From Chitinophagaceae bacterium (GTDB lineage: Bacteria > Bacteroidota > Bacteroidia > Chitinophagales > Chitinophagaceae), in contig JACMLY010000094.1 of assembly GCA_014379345.1 (NCBI GenBank), positions 1-64,000 on the forward strand: a DNA stretch of 64,000 bases, given 5' to 3'. This document shows positions 9,018 to 17,151 of the stretch, in pieces. Made by a program: the position numbers and the translations under genes. Under the pieces are notes generated by a model. The model made no database searches and was not told the origin of the DNA. It saw only the letters and a list, made by a program, of their open reading frames with translations. The first letter of the stretch is position 1. Every line of letters starts with the position of its first letter.

Positions 9018-9183
9018 AGAATTAAATTGTGTGAGAACTAAATGTTTCCTGGTAGAGATTTTATATCAAAGGGAGTAATTTCACCTGACTTATCAAAAAA
9101 AAATCGGGTTTGCTTGTTTTAGTAAAAAAAAATATGTAACTCGTTGTATCCTTTGCATTCACTCCTACGAAATAACCTATATT

Positions 9184-10575
9184 ATGGCTACCTCTACCGT
9201 GGAAATCATGCGCTACTGGAATTTTATCAAGTCCATAGGCATCACTCCAGTAATGGAAGAGTACGAGATCAGAAAGATGAGCATCTTCAACCAGCTCAAT
9301 TTTTTTGGTATAGCCATGGGTTTTATCGTTCCTCTTATCAGCCTGTTCGCGCTTAAACATTTACCACCATTGGCCTGGTATGCAGCGGCATCTCCGGTAG
9401 CGATTGGTATTATTGTATTGTGGTTAAATCATGAACATTACTATGAGTTTGCCAGGATGGTGTATTTCAGTTTTTACCCGGTGATCACCTGCATGGTGTA
9501 CCTGGGCAAAGCAGATGTAGGCATTGAATTGTTTTTTATTTTATATGGAATAATGTCCGTTTTCTTTTTACAGCAGCGCATTAATATTTTTGTGTCTCTT
9601 TCTTTGTCGATGCTGTGCTACCTGATTGCTGCCGTTGTTCCGCACGATTATTATTTCAGACTCGCATCGACTAACTATGGATTTTATGTGCTCAACCATC
9701 TGTTAGCGTTGGGATTTATTTTTTATGCCTTGCATCTGGTAAAAAAAGAAAATACAGATTATCAATTCAGCCTGATCATAAAAAGCAGGGAATTACACCG
9801 GCGAAATCTGGAAATTGAAAGACAAACCGCGGAGATCGCCGAAAAAGCTGTTCTTCTTGAACAGCAAACACTCGAGCTCACCGAGCTAAACCAGGTCAAA
9901 AACAAACTTTTTTCTGTAATAGCACATGATCTCAAAACACCTATGTACGCTTTGCGAAATGTATTTTTATCGATGCAACATGCAAAGATGCCTGCAAAGG
10001 AAATCAAGCAAATGCTTCCATCCATTGTGAATGAAATGAATTACACAACGAGTTTGATGGAAAATCTGTTGCAATGGGCAAAGACACAGATGAAGAGCGC
10101 ATCTGTGCAACCTGAGATGCTCGATATCAGAAGCATGACCCAGGAAGCCATGCGGATACTGCATCTTCAGGCAAGCAACAAAAAAATATACCTCGAATCA
10201 AGAATTGATTTCCCGGTATACTGCTATGCAGACCGCGAAATGGTGAACCTGGTACTGCGAAATCTTTTATCAAATGCTATCAAATTCACGCCTGAGAATG
10301 GAAAAGTAATGGTGGGTGCGTTAGATAAGGCTTCGTACGTTGAAATATTTGTGAAGGATACCGGGATCGGAATGAGTTCTGATGACATGCACCATTTGTT
10401 TGGCGAAATGTATTATACTACCAAAGGAACAGCCAGTGAAAATGGTACAGGCCTGGGTTTAAAGCTATGTAAAGATTTCCTCGAAAAAAACGGAGGCGAA
10501 ATTTCCGTCACAAGCAATCCCGGCGAAGGAAGCGTATTCTCTTTTACATTGCCGCGTTACAGTTCTGAAAATTGA
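9184..10575 (+). CDS. Membrane sensor histidine kinase with six-helix sensor region
   Basis: A 463-residue kinase. About six hydrophobic helices span residues 40-185, followed by a long coiled coil (about 190-240, rich in E/Q/L), a HisKA domain with the phospho-acceptor His248 in FSVIAHDLKTPMY, an N box NLLSNAIKFT, G1 DTGIGM and G2 GTGLGLKLCKDF. Short loops between the helices suggest sensing at or within the membrane. The first in-frame ATG is used; another lies at residue 9. No response regulator is adjacent, so its partner is elsewhere. The gene ends three bases before an inverted array of 7-bp repeats. Confidence 0.92.
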   Translation: MATSTVEIMRYWNFIKSIGITPVMEEYEIRKMSIFNQLNFFGIAMGFIVPLISLFALKHLPPLAWYAAASPVAIGIIVLWLNHEHYYEFARMVYFSFYPVITCMVYLGKADVGIELFFILYGIMSVFFLQQRINIFVSLSLSMLCYLIAAVVPHDYYFRLASTNYGFYVLNHLLALGFIFYALHLVKKENTDYQFSLIIKSRELHRRNLEIERQTAEIAEKAVLLEQQTLELTELNQVKNKLFSVIAHDLKTPMYALRNVFLSMQHAKMPAKEIKQMLPSIVNEMNYTTSLMENLLQWAKTQMKSASVQPEMLDIRSMTQEAMRILHLQASNKKIYLESRIDFPVYCYADREMVNLVLRNLLSNAIKFTPENGKVMVGALDKASYVEIFVKDTGIGMSSDDMHHLFGEMYYTTKGTASENGTGLGLKLCKDFLEKNGGEISVTSNPGEGSVFSFTLPRYSSEN

Positions 10576-10578
10576 ATG

Positions 10579-10689
10579 GTGAGTTGTGAGTTGTGAGTTG
10601 TGACTACGTTTTTCAATGGTCACATGTTTAACTTTACTCATTCACTATTCACTATTCACCACTCACCATTCACTACTCACCATTCACCC
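10579..10689. repeat. Inverted arrays of 7-bp units (GTGAGTT / ATTCACY)
   Basis: The left array, 10579-10603, is three and a half direct copies of GTGAGTT. The right array, about 10635-10689, is roughly seven copies of a unit alternating between ATTCACT, ATTCACC and ACTCACC, in the opposite orientation. Together they can fold into a long imperfect hairpin. It lies between the convergent histidine kinase and YceI genes, where it could act as a bidirectional terminator. Related layouts with different units occur at 54084-54156 and 56833-56939. Confidence 0.85.
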
Positions 10690-10691
10690 CC

Positions 10692-11390
10692 TCACTTTGT
10701 CGCCTTCAATGAAATACCCAAGTGAATATCATTCCGGATCAGGTCATCTGGCTTACCGGGGTAAACAATATTCCATTGAGTGCGATCAATATTGAATTTA
10801 GCAATGGCATCGGCAGAATTTCCCGCAACGGTAATGCGCGCTGGAAATTCAATATTTTTAGCAACACCCTTTATAGTAAGATTGCCGCTTACTGTGTGTG
10901 TAGGGTTGGCTACTTTGTACTCGTTGATTTCGTCCTGGCGGGGATCAGTAGTATCCGTTACAGTTCCGGAGAACGGCTGCACGCTTGTAATTACAAATGA
11001 TGCTTCGGGATTTTTATCCACCTCAAAAAAATCAGGTGATTTAAGATGACCTAAAAGTTTTGCGTTAGCAGCAGGATCAGAACCTTTGGGACCTGAAACC
11101 ACTATACTCGACATATCCAACGTAAAATTACCGCCGGTTATAGCACCGTCCTTTACCTGAAGCTCGCCATTTTTTATGTGAACTGTACCTGTATGATATC
11201 CGCTAACTTTAGTAGCCACCCATTCAACTTTGCTCGCGGTGGTATCAACTTTTAATGCTTCACCCGTTGCCGAATCACTCACCGTTTTTGCTTCTGAAGT
11301 TTTTGCTTCATCGCTTTCGGGAGCGCTGGTACAGGCAGTAAATAAAAATAGGAGGAACACAGACAGGTAAGCGAAATGTAGTTTTTTCAT
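10692..11390 (-). CDS. YceI-like lipoprotein
   Basis: A YceI-family protein, 232 residues from the ATG at 11390. That start is preferred over an in-frame ATG 30 bases further upstream because it begins a clean lipoprotein signal (MKKLHFAYLSVFLLFLF then the lipobox TAC). After a low-complexity E/K/S/T linker, the lipocalin-like YceI domain runs from about residue 55 to the end (VEWVATKVSGYHTGTV... to LGISLKATK). Family members bind isoprenoid or lipid-like ligands in a beta-barrel; in Bacteroidota they are often attached to the envelope. The ligand is not determinable here. Confidence 0.88.
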   Translation of the reverse strand: MKKLHFAYLSVFLLFLFTACTSAPESDEAKTSEAKTVSDSATGEALKVDTTASKVEWVATKVSGYHTGTVHIKNGELQVKDGAITGGNFTLDMSSIVVSGPKGSDPAANAKLLGHLKSPDFFEVDKNPEASFVITSVQPFSGTVTDTTDPRQDEINEYKVANPTHTVSGNLTIKGVAKNIEFPARITVAGNSADAIAKFNIDRTQWNIVYPGKPDDLIRNDIHLGISLKATK

Positions 11391-11456
11391 AATTGCATGT
11401 TTTAATAAAATGAGAGACATTTTAAGGTGCGAAGATAAAGGGAAAATTATGCTATA

Positions 11457-12815
11457 TCACTTGTTTGCACTTACACGCCAGATGGTATTGCTTACATCAT
11501 CAGTTACCAACATCGATCCATCGGCTAAAAAGGCTACACATACCGGACGCCCATGAACTTCTTCTTTAGAAAGATCTTTAATGAACCCGGTTAAAAAATC
11601 TTCTGGCGGCCCGGAAGGCTTGCCATTGCTAAAAGGAACAAACACTACCTTATAGCCCGATAACACGGACCGGTTCCAGCTCCCGTGCTGGCCAATAAAT
11701 GCGCCCTGGTGATATTTCGAAGGAAAAGATTTATGTGTGTAAAAAGCTAAGCCCAATGAAGCAGTATGCGAACCCAGCGCAATATCAGGCACAAGCGTTT
11801 TTTGAACCATATGTGCCTGCTGCTTTTCTTTCCACCTCGGATCTTCATTCTGGCCGAAATACGCAAAGGGCCATCCGTAAAAGCCATCCTTTTTTACAGC
11901 AGTCATATAATCAGGCACCAATTCATCGCCTAAAAGGTCTCTTTCATTTACCGCGGTCCATAAAGTTTTCGTACCCGGAGCCCAATCCATGCCTACAGGA
12001 TTGCGCAGACCGGCGGCGTAGATGCGTTCGCCGGTGCCATCTGGATTTATTTCGAGGATATTTGCTCTCCTGATCTCATTTTCCAATCCATGTTCAGCAA
12101 CATTGCTGCCTGCTCCCACAGCTATATATATTTTATCCCGCGTCGTATTTGCAATTATGTTTCTTGTCCAATGAATGTTCTTTTTCAATTTCCCGCCACC
12201 ATCAGGCAACGACACAATTTTTTTGCTGTTTAACACTGAAAGCCCGGTACTACCGGTTGTATAAGGAATTTGTAGAAGAGCATTTGTATTGGCCACATAA
12301 AAATAATTACCCAGTATCAGCATGCCGAATGGTTGCTTCAAACCTTCCATGAAAACAAAGCGGTTTTCAGGGATTCCGTTTTTATCTGCGTCCCTGAATA
12401 AAGTTATCCGGTTCGCACTTACTCCGTAGCCTTGTGTCTTGATTTTCCGGGAAAGTTTTGAACCTATCTTTACAATGCCCTTTAGAATTGTATTGGATTC
12501 CGTAACAAAAATATCTCCGTTTTCCGCAACATAGATCCAACGGGGATGATCAAGCCCGTCAGCAAATTTTGTAACAGAAAATCCTTGCGGTGCGGTAGGA
12601 GTCTTGCCCTCACTCCAGCCGATTATCTTACTGAAATTTTTAGCAGAGGGAGTTGCAAACGGGGCAGCCAGTGAATCCATCGTATAGCCGCTGGTTGTGG
12701 CTGAACCACCTAGAACCTCGGGATTTTTACTGATCTTACCATTGCCGCATGCACAAAAAATAAGTATCCCCAAATTGAGTAACGGCAGGGTACGCAAAGA
12801 AAATTTTTCCATCAT
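11457..12815 (-). CDS. PQQ-dependent sugar dehydrogenase-like lipoprotein
   Basis: A 452-residue exported beta-propeller. The start at 12815 is chosen because AAGGA lies four bases upstream and the reading begins MMEKFSLRTLPLLNLG, leading to a lipobox near CACG. The propeller contains the sorbosone/soluble glucose dehydrogenase signatures: GLDHPRWIYVAENGDIFV early, GLRNPVGMDWAPGT and GQHGSWNRS later, and a final strand with DGSMLVTDDVSNTIWRV. Members oxidise sugars or related compounds with PQQ, but many lack proven activity, and no PQQ biosynthesis gene is in the window. Its place beside YceI on the same strand (66 bases) suggests cotranscription. Confidence 0.85.
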   Translation of the reverse strand: MMEKFSLRTLPLLNLGILIFCACGNGKISKNPEVLGGSATTSGYTMDSLAAPFATPSAKNFSKIIGWSEGKTPTAPQGFSVTKFADGLDHPRWIYVAENGDIFVTESNTILKGIVKIGSKLSRKIKTQGYGVSANRITLFRDADKNGIPENRFVFMEGLKQPFGMLILGNYFYVANTNALLQIPYTTGSTGLSVLNSKKIVSLPDGGGKLKKNIHWTRNIIANTTRDKIYIAVGAGSNVAEHGLENEIRRANILEINPDGTGERIYAAGLRNPVGMDWAPGTKTLWTAVNERDLLGDELVPDYMTAVKKDGFYGWPFAYFGQNEDPRWKEKQQAHMVQKTLVPDIALGSHTASLGLAFYTHKSFPSKYHQGAFIGQHGSWNRSVLSGYKVVFVPFSNGKPSGPPEDFLTGFIKDLSKEEVHGRPVCVAFLADGSMLVTDDVSNTIWRVSANK

Positions 12816-12917
12816 TGATCCTTGTTTACTAACAGAAATCAATACATAAAAAATTATGCCTTTTGGGAATGCAGTTGAGTAAAAGATTCCGCCAGATAGC
12901 CCGGTGTACGCAAAAAA

Positions 12918-13937
12918 TTATTGCAATTGTAAAAACATAATAGCCGATTCCATGACATTATCAGATCCTTTTCGGGAAGGCAAAATCAACTCGTCAGGTT
13001 GGATCCTACCCTCAACGATCTTTCCTGTACGGTCTGCTTCCTTACATACAGTAAGTACAAGCACAGAGCCATCCGAAAGGGGATATGTTGCGTTAGCGGT
13101 GGTTAACCCGGCAGTGGGCTCTCCATATAAAAAAACATTTTTCAGTCCCTTAAATGCCAACGCAACAATTTCACCGGCGCTGGAAGTATTTGGCCCTGTC
13201 AGAATAATAACGGTCTTATTTGAAAATGGTGCCACGTATGGGTCAGTTAAAACACAACGGATCTGTTTTCCCTGCATCACCATTCCGTTTTTATAGCTGA
13301 TCGGGATACTTTCCTTTGAAGAAACAAAAAAGCCATGAACCCCATTTCCCAATAAAGGTCCAAGCCCTGCCAACATGGGCCAGCAGTTACCGCCCGTATT
13401 TTTTCTAAGATCAATGATCCATTTTTCGACTCCCTTAAGACCAAAGGTCTTGATGATAGATTGGATACTGTCAGCAAAACGGGTGCAAACCGCTCCATCC
13501 GTTGTGGCAATCCAGGGTACACTGATATAAGCAATCTCACCATCTATTAGTTCATGCCTGATGGGCCCGGACAAAAGTTTTGAAGAACTTCCCGGGTGTA
13601 AGCCATTACCAGTGCCTGTATAGATGGCGGCCTTTACCGGTGGCATTATAAAACTATGCTTCTCTTTCATTTGGTCAAAGCACCATTGTACGGCCTTATA
13701 GGCCGCCTCGCAATCAGAAGATTGACCCAATAAAATTTTCGCGCTACTTATTAAAGGTTGCCATTGAACGGAGTCTTTCCTGTAATAATTTTTTTGCATG
13801 ATTGAAAAAGCTTCATCCAGCAAGATGCCGGCTTGTTGTATACATGCCTTGCGAGATGTATCAACGGGACTATTTTGCCCCATTAATAGCGGAATATGGA
13901 AAAATAAAATAGCCGTTAAAAAATAAAACGTGCGCAT
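12918..13937 (-). CDS. S41 family peptidase (C-terminal processing protease-like), exported
   Basis: From the ATG at 13937 the protein has 339 residues and begins with a signal peptide (cleavage near LLMGQ, residue 21). An upstream extension of 37 codons lacks signal features and is rejected. The S41 core includes DLRKNTGGN near residue 186 and the nucleophile region TSSAGE around residues 251-256 (Ser253 as likely nucleophile), followed by GEPTAG. No PDZ domain is evident between the N-terminal helical region and the catalytic core, as in the interphotoreceptor-retinoid-binding/tricorn-like branch. It probably cleaves periplasmic peptides. Confidence 0.85.
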   Translation of the reverse strand: MRTFYFLTAILFFHIPLLMGQNSPVDTSRKACIQQAGILLDEAFSIMQKNYYRKDSVQWQPLISSAKILLGQSSDCEAAYKAVQWCFDQMKEKHSFIMPPVKAAIYTGTGNGLHPGSSSKLLSGPIRHELIDGEIAYISVPWIATTDGAVCTRFADSIQSIIKTFGLKGVEKWIIDLRKNTGGNCWPMLAGLGPLLGNGVHGFFVSSKESIPISYKNGMVMQGKQIRCVLTDPYVAPFSNKTVIILTGPNTSSAGEIVALAFKGLKNVFLYGEPTAGLTTANATYPLSDGSVLVLTVCKEADRTGKIVEGRIQPDELILPSRKGSDNVMESAIMFLQLQ

Positions 13938-14044
13938 AGTTTGTTTGAATCGATCGCTGATCGCTGTGAATGGGGTTAAAACACAAAGATTTGGTTTCAG
14001 GATTATGCCCGACTGATTATACCAAACCGTTCTTTGATAAGTTA

Positions 14045-14470
14045 TCAAAAAATCTTATCGGTTTCAACCACTTTTCTCTGGGCCATCAATTTTTTTATCG
14101 TTTCCCTTTCCTTTTCTTCTATGTTCAATACACTGGCGATCTTATCTGTGAGAACTTCTTCTGCGGGATCAAATGTTGAATCACTCAACATCAGTTCAAG
14201 ACAGTGGGAGTAGAGCGCCAGTTCGTTCACAGGATTGATGAGGTTGATAAGATATTTGAGATACTCAATTTCATCGATGATTTCTGGTTTGTATGTTGTA
14301 TAATGGATCACTTCCTCTTTTATATTGAGCTCAGAACGCAATCCCAATCCAACAATTCTTATAGAAATCTGGTCTAGTTCCGGTTCTTTGAACACGCCAT
14401 CTTTCAGGCAACAGTGAAAAAATAAATGACATAATGCTTCTTCCTGTGTTGTTACGTAACTTTTATACAT
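14045..14470 (-). CDS. TerB-like helical protein
   Basis: A 141-residue cytosolic all-helical protein, taking the ATG at 14470 (MYKSYVTTQEEALCHLFFHC). The arrangement of two similar helical halves with acidic turns (KDGVFKEPELDQI, then SDSTFDPAEEVL) matches the TerB/tellurite-resistance-like fold that binds metals in some members. In Bacteroidota, TerB-like proteins are common and rarely linked to tellurite. The preceding 14-codon ORF and its terminator separate it from upstream transcription. Fold call is moderate; function unknown. Confidence 0.65.
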   Translation of the reverse strand: MYKSYVTTQEEALCHLFFHCCLKDGVFKEPELDQISIRIVGLGLRSELNIKEEVIHYTTYKPEIIDEIEYLKYLINLINPVNELALYSHCLELMLSDSTFDPAEEVLTDKIASVLNIEEKERETIKKLMAQRKVVETDKIF

Positions 14471-14585
14471 TTTTTTGATTTTGCCTATATGTCTCAATTG
14501 TTATGCCAGCCAAACTTACACTCAAATATGGAATGGTTAAATGCTTGCTTTGTGCCTGCTGTCATTACCCGGTTGCGTAGTTCAC

Positions 14586-14611
14586 AAAAAGACCACCCTT
14601 ACAGGTGGTCT
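14586..14611 (-). terminator. Intrinsic terminator after the 14-codon ORF
   Basis: Reading the minus strand, an 8-bp perfect stem AGACCACC/GGTGGTCT with a six-base loop TGTAAG ends in TTTTTG. It lies 45 bases past the stop of the short ORF at 14656-14700 and before the TerB-like gene, closing a very short transcript. Confidence 0.85.
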
Positions 14612-14655
14612 CTGGCATATTGCCATCAGATTATTTTGACGAACAGTTCGGCGAA

Positions 14656-14700
14656 CTAGAAAGTTACCGAAGGTGTCCATGTTATATCTGTAGATTGCAT
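14656..14700 (-). CDS. 14-residue ORF with near-perfect ribosome binding site
   Basis: The minus strand has a full AAAAGGAGG motif with GGAGG at 14706-14710, five bases before ATG at 14700, an exceptional site in a genome where most genes show none. The ORF is MQSTDITWTPSVTF followed by TAG. An intrinsic terminator follows at 14586-14611, so the whole transcript would be only ~150-200 bases. Possible explanations are a leader peptide for attenuation, a secreted or modified short peptide, or a small RNA that is also translated. No modification enzyme lies beside it, and it is too short for database-style recognition. The ribosome site and terminator are what I see; a peptide function is inference. 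Confidence 0.5.
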   Translation of the reverse strand: MQSTDITWTPSVTF

Positions 14701-14812
14701 GAATACCTCCTTTTTTTTGGTGAACAATAAAAGTACAAAAAACATCACTATTAATTTGTATTCGTTCAGCTTTTAAGATAATTTTTTAACATGGCGGTGT
14801 ACACAAACCGGC

Positions 14813-15334
14813 TCAGGATTTTTTGGACCAGGATAAGAAGCGGTTGCCTGGCATTTCAACATCTTCGAGTATCAGAATTTGTTTTGCATAATCGAAACGC
14901 AGATCTTCATGGAGTGCATCAATCAGTTTATTGATCTTTTTTAACTGTTGAAGGTAAAGATTTTCCAGCGCCGGGGATCTCAGGACGGGTATTCCAGATG
15001 CCTTCAGTTTTATACAGAAATGAATTAGCATGTCGATCTGTGATTGAGAAGAAGAGGTATGCCTGCCATATTTATTAAGGGAGCGTACTATTTTACGCAG
15101 GCTTTTCTTGGTGAGATGCAGGTTTGATTTTGGTAATCCTTCGAATGATTCATTTATTTCATTCTTTATACTTTCTACATATCCATGCTCATCGTGTGCT
15201 TCAAACAATAAATAGGTGAGAAGCTCTTTGTTTTCTTTCTTGTACCTGGCCAGGCGGAGGCAAAGATCTTTCACTGCAGAAGGCGGGATTGCATTCAATT
15301 CCTGCTTGATTTCATGAACGGTGGCGATTTTCAT
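14813..15334 (-). CDS. Conserved-type hypothetical helical protein
   Basis: A 173-residue cytosolic protein, rich in Leu, Lys and Glu and predicted all alpha-helical, without signal peptide or membrane segment. Features include an N-terminal helix MKIATVHEIKQEL, a segment with LCLRLARYKKENKELLTYLL, and a basic central region KKSLRKIVRSLNKYGRH. I do not recognise a named family. It is followed by its own intergenic region and reads towards the 14-codon ORF. The composition resembles the chromosomal background, giving no sign of transfer. Confidence 0.75.
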   Translation of the reverse strand: MKIATVHEIKQELNAIPPSAVKDLCLRLARYKKENKELLTYLLFEAHDEHGYVESIKNEINESFEGLPKSNLHLTKKSLRKIVRSLNKYGRHTSSSQSQIDMLIHFCIKLKASGIPVLRSPALENLYLQQLKKINKLIDALHEDLRFDYAKQILILEDVEMPGNRFLSWSKKS

Positions 15335-15456
15335 TCTGGCTGTTAAACGATTGCCGGTAAAAATAATTAAATGTGGGAAAGATCCGCTTCTAACTATTCC
15401 GGAATACGCATTTAATCCAAAATTTTAACGCGAGCGTTTAGTACAGTACTCACTCT

Positions 15457-15539
15457 TTCTTCGTTATTTGTGTCTTACGTGCCTTCGTGATAAAAAGTTT
15501 GCCACTAAGTTACTAAGACACAAAGAAGGAAACAAAGAA
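15457..15539. repeat. Imperfect palindrome, GCCACTAAG/CTTCGTG family
   Basis: Left arm around 15457-15497 (contains TTTGTGTCTTACGTGCC) and right arm around 15498-15539 (contains GCCACTAAGTTACTAAGACA) are imperfect reverse complements. This belongs to the dispersed palindromes also at 16688, 38076, 60943 and 62050. It lies downstream of no immediate stop here but in the 302-base gap between two minus-strand genes, which otherwise shows nothing. Confidence 0.65.
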
Positions 15540-15636
15540 TAACAGTGAAGGCATCACCGGTAAGCTAATGAGGTCGTATTAGCCACTGAGAAATATGAAT
15601 GAAGGGAAATAGGTAGGTAGACCGCTATGCATCCCC

Positions 15637-15999
15637 TTAAAAGAAAAATTGCTCTTTTACAATTTTTCCATCCTGTACTTCGTACACCGCTATTTCATCC
15701 ATTTTAATTCTACCGGCGCCTTTCATAGTGACATCCATTCCCATCGCAACGCTAAAAAAATTGCCTCCAATCACGGGCTCACTGGTGTAACCGCCATGCA
15801 TTTCTTCTACCGAACTGTTAAACTCTTCACCCTTCTTTTTGATCGCATCCAACCCGCTTGCATTCTGCAATCCCTGAGCTGCTGCGTGCGGTGGTTCAAT
15901 GCTGACTGCATTATCTGCATACAATTCGTTTTGAATAGTGTCAAATTTGCCTTCTGTGGATAGCGTATAAAATCGATCAGCGACTTCCTGAGTTGTCAT
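15637..15999 (-). CDS. SnoaL-like (NTF2 fold) domain protein
   Basis: A 120-residue cytosolic protein matching the SnoaL-like NTF2 superfamily: N-terminal helix TTQEVADRFYTLSTEGKFD, a strand-turn with LYADNAVSIEPPHA, a middle region GGYTSEPVIGGNFFSVAMGMDV and a last strand VYEVQDGKIVKEQFFF, which is typical of these proteins. Members are small isomerase- or binding-type proteins, often annotated nuclear transport factor 2 family. It stands alone; no neighbour hints at a substrate. A decayed relative of the same superfamily lies at 25836-26200. Confidence 0.82.
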   Translation of the reverse strand: MTTQEVADRFYTLSTEGKFDTIQNELYADNAVSIEPPHAAAQGLQNASGLDAIKKKGEEFNSSVEEMHGGYTSEPVIGGNFFSVAMGMDVTMKGAGRIKMDEIAVYEVQDGKIVKEQFFF

Positions 16000-16335
16000 G
16001 GTATTTGAGTTTTTATTTTTGGAAGTATAAATTAATTAAAAAATAGGGCCGGTAAAATTAATTTATTATGAATGGCTCGCAACCCTCTGCGGGTAGAGTA
16101 GTTTGTATTGCAGTCTGGCTTGTTCTTCCGCTTGATTTGCGGGTTTATGATTTCCAATTCTAAGGGGAAATATGCAGATCAAACAGCTTTTTAGTTTTTA
16201 CTATTTTATCCTCTTCTTCGTCTATTTATTCATTTTGGCTTCAAAAGTGAGGTCCTTATTCCGACTTTGTATAAAAGCCGGAATAAGAAATTGCCATGGC
16301 TATGGAAGCGGGGGTTTCTGCGTAAAAAAAATGTG
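16000..16335. other. Intergenic stretch with no gene seen
   Basis: Between the SnoaL-like gene and the lysine-rich gene there are 336 bases. A plus-strand frame of 68 codons (16172-16378) overlaps the lysine-rich gene, is Phe/Leu-rich and is not convincing. A short GTCCTTATTCCGACTTTG/AAAGCCGGAATAAG hairpin near 16251-16286 could serve as terminator for the lysine-rich gene. Confidence 0.4.
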
Positions 16336-16569
16336 TTATTTTGATCCCTTACCCCAGTTATTTTCCATATCCCCGTAAGCTTTTTTTGAAACTGTTGATT
16401 TTTTCTTCGACAGGGATGTTCCTTTCTTTTTTTTCGCGTTGATGTTGTTGACAAGCGAGTTTTTTACTCCTAATTTATTCTTTCCTGCTTTTTTAGCCCC
16501 CTTCTTCGGCGGCGATTTTGACACCCTTTTTTTTGCAGGCCTTCCGGCAGATTTTTTTTTCGTAGCCAT
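16336..16569 (-). CDS. Lysine-rich histone H1-like small protein
   Basis: A 77-residue, extremely basic protein with about 24 lysines plus Ala, Ser and Pro, in KK/KKK/KKKK blocks, comparable to the C-terminal tail of eukaryotic histone H1 and to small bacterial histone-like tails. It has no structured domain and probably binds nucleic acid non-specifically. The non-repetitive C-terminus ends YGDMENNWGKGSK. Similar short lysine-rich proteins are common in this phylum. Function is inferred from composition only. Confidence 0.7.
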   Translation of the reverse strand: MATKKKSAGRPAKKRVSKSPPKKGAKKAGKNKLGVKNSLVNNINAKKKKGTSLSKKKSTVSKKAYGDMENNWGKGSK

Positions 16570-16687
16570 TCAGTAGAGTTTACACGTCTGCCTGCAAAGT
16601 TCAGGCCCTATGTAATGTTTAATTTCCGTGGTACCTCGGGCATTCTTCTTTCTACAGAAGATTTGTAACCTGACAGCATTGAGAGAT

Positions 16688-16754
16688 TTTTGCCACGAAT
16701 TGCACGAATTATCACGGATTGAAATTCGTGCTAGTCGTGGAATTCGCGGCAAAC
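16688..16754. repeat. Imperfect palindrome, GCCACGAATT family
   Basis: Arms containing TTTGCCACGAATTGCACGAA (left) and TCGTGGAATTCGCGGCAAAC (right) are imperfect reverse complements around a short AT-rich centre. It starts within five bases of the stop of the minus-strand gene at 16759, a position suited to a terminator or mRNA 3' end. Confidence 0.75.
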
Positions 16755-16758
16755 CCAT

Positions 16759-17145
16759 TTATTTTTCGCGGATATATTCCCAATAATTTTCTACTACTTT
16801 TTTATAATCGGCAATAGCGTTTTCTTTATCAATGTTCAATCGCAGGGCTTTCAGCTTACCAACGCATTCCGTTACTTTATCCAGTTGTTTTGAGCTGGGT
16901 CTTTCCCTGAGACCTGTGAGAACAGATGAAAATGCGGTGAGTACGGCTATCAATCCGCACGTCCACCGCCATCCTTCTCCTTTGCCAAATAATGGAGCGT
17001 TGGAAGCAGCAAGTGCGGCAATGAACGTTGCCAGCACTCCGGTGAGAAGGGCCGCTGAAAAATAGAGATACACTTTTTTCTTTAGCAGCAGGTAATGACC
17101 GGTAGCTGCCTGAAGATCTTCCTCAATGATTTTGGGATCAATCAT
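16759..17145 (-). CDS. Small two-helix membrane protein
   Basis: A 128-residue protein with two transmembrane helices (about residues 27-47 and 62-82) joined by a short loop, flanked by cytosolic charged helical segments. The layout is like SLATT/DUF4231-type proteins, some of which are membrane effectors in defence systems, but I see no nucleotide cyclase or other partner beside it and the assignment is weak. It lies six bases after the stop of the DUF1080 gene reading direction (its start at 17145, that gene's stop at 17152), so it is probably cotranscribed downstream of that gene. Confidence 0.6.
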   Translation of the reverse strand: MIDPKIIEEDLQAATGHYLLLKKKVYLYFSAALLTGVLATFIAALAASNAPLFGKGEGWRWTCGLIAVLTAFSSVLTGLRERPSSKQLDKVTECVGKLKALRLNIDKENAIADYKKVVENYWEYIREK

Positions 17146-17151
17146 ACAATG

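Noticed and set aside
16172..16378. Phe-rich 68-codon frame
   Set aside because: Overlaps the lysine-rich gene on the other strand and looks like a shadow.
16759..17145. Two-helix membrane protein as a defence-system effector (SLATT-type)
   Set aside because: No nucleotidyl cyclase, nuclease or toxin partner is adjacent; the neighbour is a sugar hydrolase.
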